From assembly GCA_963735045.1 (NCBI GenBank), contig CAVTIZ010000003.1:682001-746000 (forward strand): DNA of 64,000 nt. The letters run 5' to 3'. Positions within the stretch are counted from its first letter, which is position 1; every line of letters starts with the position of its first letter. This document shows positions 19,507-27,307 of the stretch, one piece after another. Below the pieces are notes generated by a model. It was not told the DNA's origin and searched no databases. It worked only from the letters and a program-made list of their open reading frames with translations. The position numbers were made by a program, and so were the translations under genes. The DNA is from Salsipaludibacter sp963735045 (lineage in GTDB: Bacteria; Actinomycetota; Nitriliruptoria; Nitriliruptorales; Nitriliruptoraceae).

Positions 19507-20252
19507 GGGTCGACGTCCTCACGATCTTCCCCGACTACGTGACCGCACCGGCCGGCCTGTCGCTGCTCGGGAAGGCCCAGGAGTCCGGGTTGCTCGACCT
19601 GCGCATGTTCGACCTGCGGGACGCCACCTTCGACGTCCACCGCAGTGTCGACGACGCCCCCTACGGCGGTGGCGCCGGCATGGTGATGCGTGCCGACGTG
19701 TGGGCGCGTGCCGCCGAGGCCGTGTGGAACGACGTCCCCCCCGCCGAGGTCGACGACGCGCCGGACCTGCCCCACCGGGCGGGTGGTGCTCGTCCTCGCA
19801 CGATCCTGTTCACCCCACGCGGACGGGTGCTGGACCAGGCCCTCGCCCGTGAGCTCGCGACCGAGGAGCGGCTGGTCCTGTGCTGTGGGCGCTACGAGGG
19901 CATCGACGAGCGCGTGCACGACCACGTCGCGACCGACGAGGTCTCCATCGGCGACGTCGTCACCTTCGGCGGCGAGGTCGCCGCCCTGGTCCTGCTCGAG
20001 GCGGTCGTGCGCCTGTTGCCCGACGCGATGGGCAACGCCGACTCCCCGGCGGAGGAGTCGTTCAGCGACGGCCTGCTCGAGCACCCCCAGTACACCCGCC
20101 CGGCGACGTGGCGGGGCCATGAGGTGCCAGACGTCCTCCGCTCCGGTGACCATGCCCGGATCGCCGCCTGGCAACGCGACCAGCGCATCGCCCGGACTCG
20201 CGAGGACCGCCCCGACCTGTTCGATCGGTGGACCGCCGACGACAGCACCTGA
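19503..20252 (+). CDS. trmD: tRNA (guanine-N1-)-methyltransferase TrmD
   Basis: TrmD methylates N1 of G37 in tRNAs, preventing +1 frameshifting. The 249-aa SPOUT-class enzyme begins MRVDVLTIFPDYV. It contains DAPYGGGAGMVMR and the trefoil-knot SAM-binding segments CCGRYEGIDERV and SIGDVVTFGGEVAAL. Its length is normal. The GTG start overlaps rimM, giving the canonical rpsP-khpA-rimM-trmD order, with rplS 350 bp further on. Confidence 0.97.
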   Translation: MRVDVLTIFPDYVTAPAGLSLLGKAQESGLLDLRMFDLRDATFDVHRSVDDAPYGGGAGMVMRADVWARAAEAVWNDVPPAEVDDAPDLPHRAGGARPRTILFTPRGRVLDQALARELATEERLVLCCGRYEGIDERVHDHVATDEVSIGDVVTFGGEVAALVLLEAVVRLLPDAMGNADSPAEESFSDGLLEHPQYTRPATWRGHEVPDVLRSGDHARIAAWQRDQRIARTREDRPDLFDRWTADDST

Positions 20253-20426
20253 CGCCGCCGTCGGTCGGGGAATCACCTCGGGCGTCCACGGCCTCACCAT
20301 CGCAGGATGCTCGCGTCGCGCATCGACTCGCCCTCGTGGTAGCCGGTCCGTCCCGGTCACCACCTGTTCGACGACGACGCCTGACCGTCGGCGATGTCCC
20401 GGTCGCGGACCGGGACAGGGCAACGG

Positions 20427-20456
20427 TTGGCCTTCGTGGTGGCGATGGCATATCCT
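20427..20456 (+). promoter_or_regulatory. putative rplS promoter
   Basis: TTGGCC (20427-20432), an 18-bp gap and TATCCT (20451-20456) give one of the best promoter-like pairs in the window, nearly identical to that before rpmF. A small hairpin CAGGC-TGCT-GCCTG (20481-20494) lies in the leader of about 140 nt. The 350-bp gap 20253-20602 holds nothing else I recognise. It indicates that rplS can be transcribed separately from trmD. Confidence 0.55.
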
Positions 20457-20602
20457 CGTCGCTCGCACCCGTGGCCGAGCCAGGCTGCTGCCTGCCCGGC
20501 CGCCGCGGTGCACCTCTCGGTCCGGCTCCAGCCCTTCCCGCACCGGCGGGAAACCACCTCCTGCGCCGCCCGTCCCATCGTGAACATCGTGAAGGCACTG
20601 CC

Positions 20603-20959
20603 ATGAACAAGGTCGATCTGGTCGAGTCGGCGCACATGCGCGACGACGTCCCCGACTTCCGCCCCGGCGACAGCGTCCGGGTCCACGTGAAGGTCATCGA
20701 GGGCAGCCGCTCCCGCATCCAGGTGTTCGAGGGTGTCGTCATCCGCCGTCAGGGCGGTGGCACGCGAGAGACCTTCACCGTGCGCAAGGTGTCCTTCGGC
20801 GTCGGCGTCGAGCGCACCTTCCCGGTCCACAGTCCGGTCCTGGACCACGTCGAGCTGATCCGCCGCGGCAAGGTCCGTCGCGCCAAGCTGTACTACCTGC
20901 GGGACCGCGTGGGCAAGAAGGCCCGCATCCGCGAGAAGCGCGAGATCGCCAGCAGCTGA
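20603..20959 (+). CDS. rplS: 50S ribosomal protein L19
   Basis: The 118-aa L19 sits at the 30S-50S interface. Characteristic segments are FRPGDSVRVHVKVIEG, RIQVFEGVVIRRQGGG and the C-terminal RRAKLYYLRDRVGKKARIRE. The ATG at 20603 gives the normal family length. The gene is bounded by a putative own promoter upstream and a strong terminator-like hairpin 20 bp after the stop. Confidence 0.97.
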   Translation: MNKVDLVESAHMRDDVPDFRPGDSVRVHVKVIEGSRSRIQVFEGVVIRRQGGGTRETFTVRKVSFGVGVERTFPVHSPVLDHVELIRRGKVRRAKLYYLRDRVGKKARIREKREIASS

Positions 20960-20979
20960 GGGACGTCGTCACCATGACC

Positions 20980-21031
20980 TGTCGACACGAGCGAGGGTGC
21001 CCGTCCGCGGCACCCTCGTCGCGTGTCGACA
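20980..21031. terminator. rplS terminator-like hairpin
   Basis: Two perfect 10-bp helices stack with a small internal loop: 20980-20989 pairs with 21022-21031 and 20992-21001 with 21009-21018, leaving a 7-nt loop. There is no poly-U tail. It lies between the rplS stop and the lepB start, which argues against the upstream lepB start at 20997. Confidence 0.75.
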
Positions 21032-21050
21032 CGTCGGTGCGGAGGTACGG

Positions 21051-22607
21051 GTGAGCGCAGGGGACGAGTTGTTCGCCGGGCACCGGCCCTCCCGCGTCCC
21101 CGAACCGGTCGTCGACGGGACGGCTGGTTCCCGGGACGAGGCCGCCGCGGCCGACGTGCCGGTCGACGACGCCTCCTCGACACCACCATCGGTGCCGGTG
21201 GAGGATGCGCCGCCTCCCGCGGGGACGGTGGACCATGCCGAGGAGTCCGCTCCCGACGCTCCCGACCTGGCCGCGTCGGTCCCCGAGGAGTCCGCGCCGG
21301 ATGGGGCGGCGTCGGCTCCCGAGGAGTCCGCGTCTGATGTGGCGGCCTCGGTTCCCGAGGAGTCCGCGTCGGAGCTGGCGGCCTCGGCTCCCGAGGAGTC
21401 CGCGCCCGCTCCCGAGTCCCCGTCCCCCCGACCTCCGCTGGACACCGACCCGGACGCGACCCAGGCGATCCCGCCCGTGGGCGCCGAGCCAGCGTCACGT
21501 GACCGACCGAACAGCCCGGTCGCCGTGGAGCGTCCGGAGCCGATCTTCGACACGCCGTCGTGGGTCCGGGGCGCCGATCCGGACGCGACCCAGCAGCTCA
21601 CGTTGGGGTCGCGGCCCGCCGGGCCGCCGGCTCCCGACGGCACGCCGGCCGGTGCACCCGACGGTCACCCCACCGACGACACCGACGCCCGCGTCGCGGC
21701 GACCCAGGTCCGGGCCGAGCGCAACCTCGACGTCGTGCATCGCAACGGGATGCCGGACCGAGGCCCGACCGACCCCGACGCCACCGCCGTCATCGCCCTC
21801 GACCCCACCACGCGGGCCGGGCGTGGGCGACGCAGCCACGACGAGTCGGACGAACTGTGGGACACTCAGACCATTCGACGGTGGGACGCCAGCATGACCG
21901 ACGAGCGCACGGGTCCGGCCACCAGCGCGATGCATCGGCCCTCCCCGCTCCACGACCGCGAGGACGTGGACGTGGACCGCGACGACCAGGGCGCCTCGCG
22001 GTGGTACGAGATCCCGCTGATGATCCTCACGGCGCTGACCCTGGCGTTCCTGTTGCGCACCTTCGTCATCCAGGTCTTCTACATCCCCTCCGGTTCGATG
22101 ATCCCGACGCTGGAGATCAACGACCGCATCGCCGTGGAGAAGCTGAGCTACATCGGACGTGAGCCCGACCGCGGCGAGGTGGTGGTGTTCGCCGGCGACG
22201 ACCCGCTGGCGGGCATCGAGGACACCTCCACGACCGACCGGGTGGTCACCGGGGTCGGCCAGTTCCTCGGCGTCGTGCCGGTCGACGCCAAGGACTTCGT
22301 CAAGCGCGTCATCGGCCTTCCCGGCGACACCGTCGTCCTCACCGACGGCGTGGTCACCGTCAACGGTGTGGAGCTCGACGAGCCCTACGCGCTGCTCGAC
22401 ACCGACAACGGCGAGTGGTCGGTCCCCGACGGGATGCTGTTCGTGATGGGCGACAACCGGGCCAACTCCGGCGACAGCCGCAGCACGCTGGGGTTCGTGC
22501 CGGTCGACGACGTCGTGGGGCGCGCCGTGCTGACGATCTGGCCCTTCGACCGGGCTGGCCCGATTCCCGGCGTGGCCCACGACGAGGCGGTGGACGCCGG
22601 CTCGTGA
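21051..22607 (+). CDS. lepB: signal peptidase I with long disordered N-terminal extension
   Basis: A type I signal peptidase, which removes signal peptides of exported proteins at the outer face of the membrane. One TM segment (about residues 320-343) precedes the nucleophile Ser349 in IPSGSM and the general-base Lys418 in DFVKRVIGLPGD; MGDNRANSGDSR is box E. Residues 1-315 are a cytoplasmic low-complexity region with 12-residue repeats (EESA..AASxP) and three DPDAT motifs, so the 518 aa is roughly twice the usual length. The GTG at 21051 has GGAGG five bases upstream. It overlaps rnhB by GTGA. Confidence 0.93.
   Translation: MSAGDELFAGHRPSRVPEPVVDGTAGSRDEAAAADVPVDDASSTPPSVPVEDAPPPAGTVDHAEESAPDAPDLAASVPEESAPDGAASAPEESASDVAASVPEESASELAASAPEESAPAPESPSPRPPLDTDPDATQAIPPVGAEPASRDRPNSPVAVERPEPIFDTPSWVRGADPDATQQLTLGSRPAGPPAPDGTPAGAPDGHPTDDTDARVAATQVRAERNLDVVHRNGMPDRGPTDPDATAVIALDPTTRAGRGRRSHDESDELWDTQTIRRWDASMTDERTGPATSAMHRPSPLHDREDVDVDRDDQGASRWYEIPLMILTALTLAFLLRTFVIQVFYIPSGSMIPTLEINDRIAVEKLSYIGREPDRGEVVVFAGDDPLAGIEDTSTTDRVVTGVGQFLGVVPVDAKDFVKRVIGLPGDTVVLTDGVVTVNGVELDEPYALLDTDNGEWSVPDGMLFVMGDNRANSGDSRSTLGFVPVDDVVGRAVLTIWPFDRAGPIPGVAHDEAVDAGS
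21240..21422 (+). repeat. tandem coding repeat in lepB (36-bp units)
   Basis: Four to five in-frame units encode EESAPDxxxAASVP-like blocks of 12-15 residues; three are exactly 36 bp (21285-21320, 21321-21356, 21357-21392). The repeat is acidic, Ala/Ser-rich and probably disordered. Repeat number could vary between strains by slippage or recombination. Confidence 0.8.
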
Positions 22608-23338
22608 GTCCCCGTGTCACCCGCGCCCGCGGCACCTACGTCGACCGATCGGGCCGGCGTCGCAAACTGCCACGCGTGCCCGGGGTGACCCACGAGCAGT
22701 CGTGGTGGGACCGGGACCTGGTGGTCGCCGGCATCGACGAGGTCGGCCGCGGTGCGTGGGCCGGGCCGGTCACCTGCGCGGCGGTCGTGCTGGCCTCGGA
22801 CACGCGCATCTACAAGCTGCGAGACTCCAAGCTGCTGACCCCCGACGCGCGCGAGGTGCTGGACCGCCGCATCCGCACGCGCGCCGTGGCCGTGGGCCTG
22901 GGCCATGCCGACAACGACGAGATCGACCGCTGGGGGATGACCCGCGCGCTGCGCGAGGCCGCCCACCGTGCCCTCGACGACCTCGGCCGGGCGGTGGATG
23001 GCGTCCTGCTGGACGGCAACTTCGACTTCGTCGGCCACCGCCCGACCGACGATCCCGACCGCCTGGCCGAGGTGACGACCATCGTCCACGGCGACGCCCG
23101 CTCGGCCTCGATCGCCGCGGCGTCGATCGTGGCCAAGGTGGCGCGGGACGCGCTGATGGTCGCGGCCAGCGCCGATCACCCCCACTACGAGTTCGACGGC
23201 AACAAGGGCTATCCGGCGCCCGTCCACGTCGCCGCCCTCGACGACGTCGGCCCGTGCGACCTGCACCGGCACTCGTGGGACCCCATCGTCCGGCGCACCA
23301 CCCCCAGTCTGTGGGAGGACGCCCTGCTGGACGACTGA
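22604..23338 (+). CDS. rnhB: ribonuclease HII
   Basis: RNase HII removes ribonucleotides from DNA duplexes. The signature GIDEVGRGAWAGPV provides the first catalytic Asp-Glu. The later Asp residues are in LLDGNFDF and ASIVAKVARDALM, completing a DEDD site. The 244-aa length is normal, with a short basic N-terminal lead (GRRRKLPRVPG). The GTG at 22604 overlaps the lepB stop; the lepB-rnhB-DUF2469-yraN order is conserved in actinobacteria, though here a divergent gene pair intervenes. Confidence 0.95.
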   Translation: MSPRVTRARGTYVDRSGRRRKLPRVPGVTHEQSWWDRDLVVAGIDEVGRGAWAGPVTCAAVVLASDTRIYKLRDSKLLTPDAREVLDRRIRTRAVAVGLGHADNDEIDRWGMTRALREAAHRALDDLGRAVDGVLLDGNFDFVGHRPTDDPDRLAEVTTIVHGDARSASIAAASIVAKVARDALMVAASADHPHYEFDGNKGYPAPVHVAALDDVGPCDLHRHSWDPIVRRTTPSLWEDALLDD

Positions 23339-23344
23339 CGTCGT

Positions 23345-24205
23345 TCAGGTCGCGTCGGCGGTCACGACGACGGTCTCGAAGGGGAACACGATGCCGTCGT
23401 CGTCGCCGTGCACCGCCAGCGCCCGACCGAGGTCGGCCAGCAGCGGCTCGCGCACGTCGGGCGGGAGCGTCGACGTCAGGTCACCGAGGGGCGAGCTCGA
23501 GGACTCCGCGGCGAGGAAGGCCGTGGGCGAGGGGAACCGGAACGGCGTGATGGCGCGGCGCCCGTGCACCGCGTCGAACCCGGCATCGGCGACGCCCTCG
23601 CGCATGCGGTCGAGGTCGCCCCACGCGTACGGGCTCGCCAGGACCCTGGCCGCGTCGGGACCGAGGTGGTCCTCGACCACCCCGACCAGCACGGTGTAGC
23701 CCGGCTGCCGTGGCAGCGAGGCGCACGTGGCGATGGCGAGCCGGCCCCCCGCACGCAGCACCCGCCGCATCTCGGCGAGCGTGACCGCGGGGTCCGTCGC
23801 GAACTGCAGCATGTGTTGGCACAGGAGCGCGTCCACCGACCCGTCGCCCAGGGGGAGGTCGTCCGCGACCGCCTCGTGGAACGTCGGTGCGGGCTCGAGG
23901 TCGGCCGTCACCTCGCGCGCCACCGCCAGCATCGACGGGTTGACGTCGACGCCGACGAGCGCGCCGTCGGGTCCGACCGCCGCCGCCGCGTGCCTCAGCA
24001 CGATCGCCGTCCCGCAGCCCACGTCCAGGACCCGCGAGCCGGGCGCCGGTGCGGCCGCAGCCACCAGGTCGCGAGCCCAGGGGTCCATGGCCACCGCGAC
24101 CAGGTTGTCCTCGTAGGCGCGGGCCCCCTCGAGGTCGAGTTGCCACCCCGCCGTCGCCTCCTCGGGCACCCGGCGGGCGTGTGTCGTGGGCGTCGTCGAG
24201 GTCAT
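23345..24205 (-). CDS. SAM-dependent class I methyltransferase
   Basis: The 286-aa protein has the class I SAM-binding motif VLDVGCGTAIVLRHA (about residues 58-72) and the later motifs VGVDVNPSM and ALLCQHMLQFATDP, resembling UbiE/COQ5-type small-molecule methyltransferases. The substrate is not deducible. The ATG at 24205 has GGAGGA six bases upstream. It is divergent from the LuxR/ATPase regulator, and the intergenic GCACGG array lies about 40 bp upstream of its start, so the two may be co-regulated. Confidence 0.8.
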   Translation of the reverse strand: MTSTTPTTHARRVPEEATAGWQLDLEGARAYEDNLVAVAMDPWARDLVAAAAPAPGSRVLDVGCGTAIVLRHAAAAVGPDGALVGVDVNPSMLAVAREVTADLEPAPTFHEAVADDLPLGDGSVDALLCQHMLQFATDPAVTLAEMRRVLRAGGRLAIATCASLPRQPGYTVLVGVVEDHLGPDAARVLASPYAWGDLDRMREGVADAGFDAVHGRRAITPFRFPSPTAFLAAESSSSPLGDLTSTLPPDVREPLLADLGRALAVHGDDDGIVFPFETVVVTADAT

Positions 24206-24245
24206 GCCGGCTCCTCCGGTGGGTCGTCGTCGCGTCGTGGACCCA

Positions 24246-24310
24246 CCGTGCCGCCACCCTGCACGGCCGTCATCCGTGCGCGGCACGGAGATCCCGTGCA
24301 CCATGCACGG
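24246..24310. promoter_or_regulatory. array of six alternating CCGTGC/GCACGG half-sites
   Basis: Half-sites lie at 24246, 24261, 24274, 24283, 24294 and 24305, alternating in orientation and forming three inverted repeats with spacers of 9, 3 and 5 bp. The last is the perfect palindrome CCCGTGCA-CCA-TGCACGGG, which covers the chosen start codon of the regulator gene. The position between divergent methyltransferase and LuxR-type genes fits an operator for autoregulation. The binding protein is unknown. Confidence 0.6.
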
Positions 24311-26744
24311 GATGGTCCTCCACCACGATCCCCACCTGGCCGCGTCCGGCGTCACCGGACGCGAGGCCGAGGTGCTGGCGGCGATCGGGCGACGCCTCGC
24401 CAACCCCGAGATCGCCGAGCGGCTGTCGATCACGGTGCGCACCGTCGAGAGCCACGTCGCCCAGCTGCGACGCAAGCTCGGCGCCAGCGACCGCGCGACC
24501 CTCCGGCGTGTCGCGATCGCGGCGGCGGGTCGGGCCGCACTCCCACGTGCCACCACGCCACTGGTCGGACGCGACATCGACCTCGCGCGTGTCCGGGACC
24601 GGCTCGCCGAGGCTCGCGTCGTCACCGTCGTCGGTCCGGCCGGGGCCGGCAAGACCCGGCTGGCACGCGAGGTCGGGGCGACCTGGCCCCACGACGTGCG
24701 CCTGGTCGACCTCGCCACGCACCACGACGACGACCTGCCCGCCGTGCTCGCCTCGGGGCTCGGCCTCGTGTCCGAGCCCGGGGTCGACCTCGCGGCCCAG
24801 GTCCGAGTCGCGCTCGCCGACCGGGACCTGCTGCTGCTCCTCGACGACGCCGAGGGCGTGGCCGCCGCGCTCGCCCGCCTCCTCGCCACGCTGGTCCCCG
24901 CCGTCCCGGGCCTGGGGGTGCTCGCCACGAGTCGGCGCCCGCTCGGCGCCGCCGGTGAGCAGGTCGTGCGCCTGGACCCGCTCCCGCTTCCGGCCGACGA
25001 CACCGTTGCGGCCGTGTCGGCGAGTCCCGCCGCCCGCCTGTTCGTCGATCGCGCGGCGGCCGCGGGCGGACGGCCCGTCCCGATCGACGACCACACCGTC
25101 GGCGACGTCGCCGACGCCTGCCGCGCCGTCGACGGCCTGCCGCTCGGCCTCGAGCTCGCCGCCGCCGCCACCCGCACCCTCGGCCTCGCCGGTGTGGCGG
25201 CCGCGCTCCGCGACGACCGAGCCGCCACGTCGGCACGCCTCGACGACCAGCAGGCACCCGGGCAGCGCTCGCTGTCGGCCGCACTGGCCCGCTCCTGGGA
25301 CCTGCTCGGACCGGGCGAGCAGGCGCTGCTCGGCCGGCTCGCCGCCCTGCCCGACGGTCTCACCGTCGATCGCCTGGTCCAGGTGCCCGCCGTGGACGCG
25401 ACGCCCGTGGTCGACGTCCCGACGTCACTGGGACGCCTGGTCGACGCCTCCCTGGTCACCCGCGACGACCCCGGCGGGTCGCACGCCCTGCTCGCGACGG
25501 TCCGTGGCTGGGCACTCCGGCAGGTCCACCCGGACGACGTCGCCACGGTGCGTGCCGGGTTCGCCCGTGCGACGCTGCGTCGGATCGCACCCGCGGGCGG
25601 GCCGGCATGGTGTCGCCGACCAGGACGCCCCACGTCGCGACCCGACCACGAGGTCGCCGCCCTGCACCACGCCGCCGCCACCGACCGCGACCTCGCGACC
25701 GACCTGCTGCGTGCGGTCGGCCAGCGTCACGAGCTCGACCCCACGCCGGTGGTGCTCGACGGGGTGCGTGTCGTGGTCGAGGACCATGCCCTGCCGCAGC
25801 GGTGGTCGGCCACGGCCCTGGTGTGGGGTGGGGTGCTGCTCAACTACGTGGACCTGTCGCTGCTGCGGCGGTGCGTCGCGGCCGCCGACGACGTCGCCAT
25901 CGACGACCGGGAACGTGCGGTCGTCTCGTGGGGACGCGCCTGGGCCCGGGGCTATGACGGCGACGAGGAGGGTGCGTCGGCGGCCGCCGGGGTCGCGCGT
26001 GACCACTTCGCCACCGCCGGTGACGACTTCATGGCCGCGCACTGCGACTGGGCGGCCGGCATGGCGCGCCATGACCCGGACGTCGCCGCCGAGGCGCTCG
26101 CCGACGCCGTCGTGGGCTTCCTCGCTGCCGGGGCCCCGTGGCATGCCAACGGGGTCCGCCTCGCCCTCGCCCGCCGGGCGGTGCGTGCCGGCCACGCCCC
26201 CGACACCGTCGCCGCCACGCTGGCCACCTGCCGGCGCTACGCCGACGACCACGGACTCGTCCACGACCAGGCCCACGCCGTCCTGGCCGAGGCCGACCTC
26301 GTCGGCCACGACGACGCCGTGCGTGCCCGCAGGCTGGCCGCCGAGGCCGGCGACGCCCTGCGCGCCGTCGGCGACCTCCGGTGCCTGCGCCGGGCACTGG
26401 GGTTGCAGGCCGAGCTGGCGGTGGCGCCGGACCAGGCGGTCGCCCTGGCACGGCGCGCCGTCGCCGTTGCCCTCCTCCAGCACGATCGCCCCGGCCAGTC
26501 CAGCGCCTTGCGACGACTCGCCCGGCTGGCCGCGGGCGTCGACGACGTGCTCGCCGCCCGTGCGCTCGGCGCCGCCGCAGCCGTTCAGGACCGGCCGCCA
26601 CCCACCGGCGACCGTCCCGCCCACCTCGCGCTGGCCGTCCGCGAGGGCCACGCCGCCGGTCCGGCGCTGGTGGTCGACGAGGCGTCGGACCCCGGCCACG
26701 GCCAGACCGGCGCCGGGGGCACGGTGGGGTGGACGACGCCCTAG
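24303..26744 (+). CDS. LuxR-type HTH transcriptional regulator fused to an STAND-like ATPase
   Basis: An 813-aa regulator. Residues about 16-70 form a LuxR/GerE HTH at the N-terminus (VTGREAEVLAAIGRR ... TVRTVESHVAQLRRKLGA), followed by a NTPase with Walker A VVGPAGAGKTRLA (about 106-118) and LLLLLDDAEG as Walker B. The rest is Ala/Arg-rich helical sequence like the sensor repeats of LAL/AfsR-type regulators. LAL proteins usually carry the HTH at the C-terminus; here the order is reversed, as in some actinobacterial ATPase regulators. The start is uncertain (ATG 24303 or 24312) and lies inside the palindromic array. Probable target: itself and the divergent methyltransferase. Confidence 0.8.
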   Translation: MHGMVLHHDPHLAASGVTGREAEVLAAIGRRLANPEIAERLSITVRTVESHVAQLRRKLGASDRATLRRVAIAAAGRAALPRATTPLVGRDIDLARVRDRLAEARVVTVVGPAGAGKTRLAREVGATWPHDVRLVDLATHHDDDLPAVLASGLGLVSEPGVDLAAQVRVALADRDLLLLLDDAEGVAAALARLLATLVPAVPGLGVLATSRRPLGAAGEQVVRLDPLPLPADDTVAAVSASPAARLFVDRAAAAGGRPVPIDDHTVGDVADACRAVDGLPLGLELAAAATRTLGLAGVAAALRDDRAATSARLDDQQAPGQRSLSAALARSWDLLGPGEQALLGRLAALPDGLTVDRLVQVPAVDATPVVDVPTSLGRLVDASLVTRDDPGGSHALLATVRGWALRQVHPDDVATVRAGFARATLRRIAPAGGPAWCRRPGRPTSRPDHEVAALHHAAATDRDLATDLLRAVGQRHELDPTPVVLDGVRVVVEDHALPQRWSATALVWGGVLLNYVDLSLLRRCVAAADDVAIDDRERAVVSWGRAWARGYDGDEEGASAAAGVARDHFATAGDDFMAAHCDWAAGMARHDPDVAAEALADAVVGFLAAGAPWHANGVRLALARRAVRAGHAPDTVAATLATCRRYADDHGLVHDQAHAVLAEADLVGHDDAVRARRLAAEAGDALRAVGDLRCLRRALGLQAELAVAPDQAVALARRAVAVALLQHDRPGQSSALRRLARLAAGVDDVLAARALGAAAAVQDRPPPTGDRPAHLALAVREGHAAGPALVVDEASDPGHGQTGAGGTVGWTTP

Positions 26745-26755
26745 TCTCCCCGGAC

Positions 26756-27076
26756 ATGGACCCCGACGAGATCGAACGCTACGAGACCCAGGCCGAGCTG
26801 TCGCTGTACCGCGAGTACCGCGACATCGTGCGGACCTTCAGCTACGTCGTCGAGACCGAGCGGCGCTTCTACCTGACCAACAAGGTCGAGGTGACCCCGC
26901 ACCGCGACGGGGGCGAGGTCTGGTTCGAGCTCCACCTCGAGGACGCCTGGGTGTGGGACATGTACCGCCCGGCCCGCTTCATCAAGCAGGTCCGCGTGCT
27001 GACCTTCCGCGACGTCAACGTCGAGGAGCTGTCCCACGACGACACCGAGTTCCCCCCGATCTTCGGCGACGGCTGA
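26756..27076 (+). CDS. DUF2469 family protein (Rv2901c-like)
   Basis: The 106-aa acidic protein begins MDPDEIERYETQAELSLYRE and contains YVVETERRFYLTN, closely matching the actinobacteria-specific DUF2469 family found between rnhB and yraN. Its function is unknown. TAGTCT (26742-26747) ends 8 bp before the ATG and no Shine-Dalgarno is visible, so the mRNA may be leaderless. It is followed by the 27071-27298 palindromic repeat region and a convergent gene. Confidence 0.85.
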   Translation: MDPDEIERYETQAELSLYREYRDIVRTFSYVVETERRFYLTNKVEVTPHRDGGEVWFELHLEDAWVWDMYRPARFIKQVRVLTFRDVNVEELSHDDTEFPPIFGDG

Positions 27077-27298
27077 GGCCACCCTCCGCACGTGACGAGT
27101 CGGCCCATGCCGCCGCTGGCCGCGTCGCCGCACGCTCACGTGACCTCCGGCCACGCCACGCGCGCTTGCTCCTTGCCAGCGACGACCTGTGCCCTCCCCG
27201 TCTCGCGCTCGGGTGGCCTCAGACGTCGCTGTGGGCTCCGGGCAGGGCACGGGGAGGGCTGAGGCCACCCTCCGCACGTGACGAGTCGGCCCATGCCG
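27071..27298. repeat. 42-bp direct repeats plus two interlocked inverted repeats
   Basis: Identical 42-bp copies lie at 27071-27112 and 27257-27298 (offset 186). Between them, 27191-27201 is an 11-bp perfect inverted repeat of 27249-27259, and 27211-27222 is a 12-bp inverted repeat of both 27259-27270 and 27073-27084. The arms are ordered A-B-A'-B', so the two downstream stems cross (pseudoknot) or compete. It occupies the gap between convergent DUF2469 and aldo/keto reductase genes and may act as a two-way terminator. Confidence 0.8.
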
Positions 27299-27307
27299 GT
27301 CGGGTCA

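Noticed and set aside
20997..21050. Upstream lepB start at 20997
   Set aside because: It would begin inside the rplS terminator hairpin; GGAGG followed by GTG at 21051 is far better.
23345..24205. Methyltransferase as part of the rnhB-yraN superoperon
   Set aside because: It is on the opposite strand with a divergent regulator; it interrupts the conserved order rather than belonging to it.
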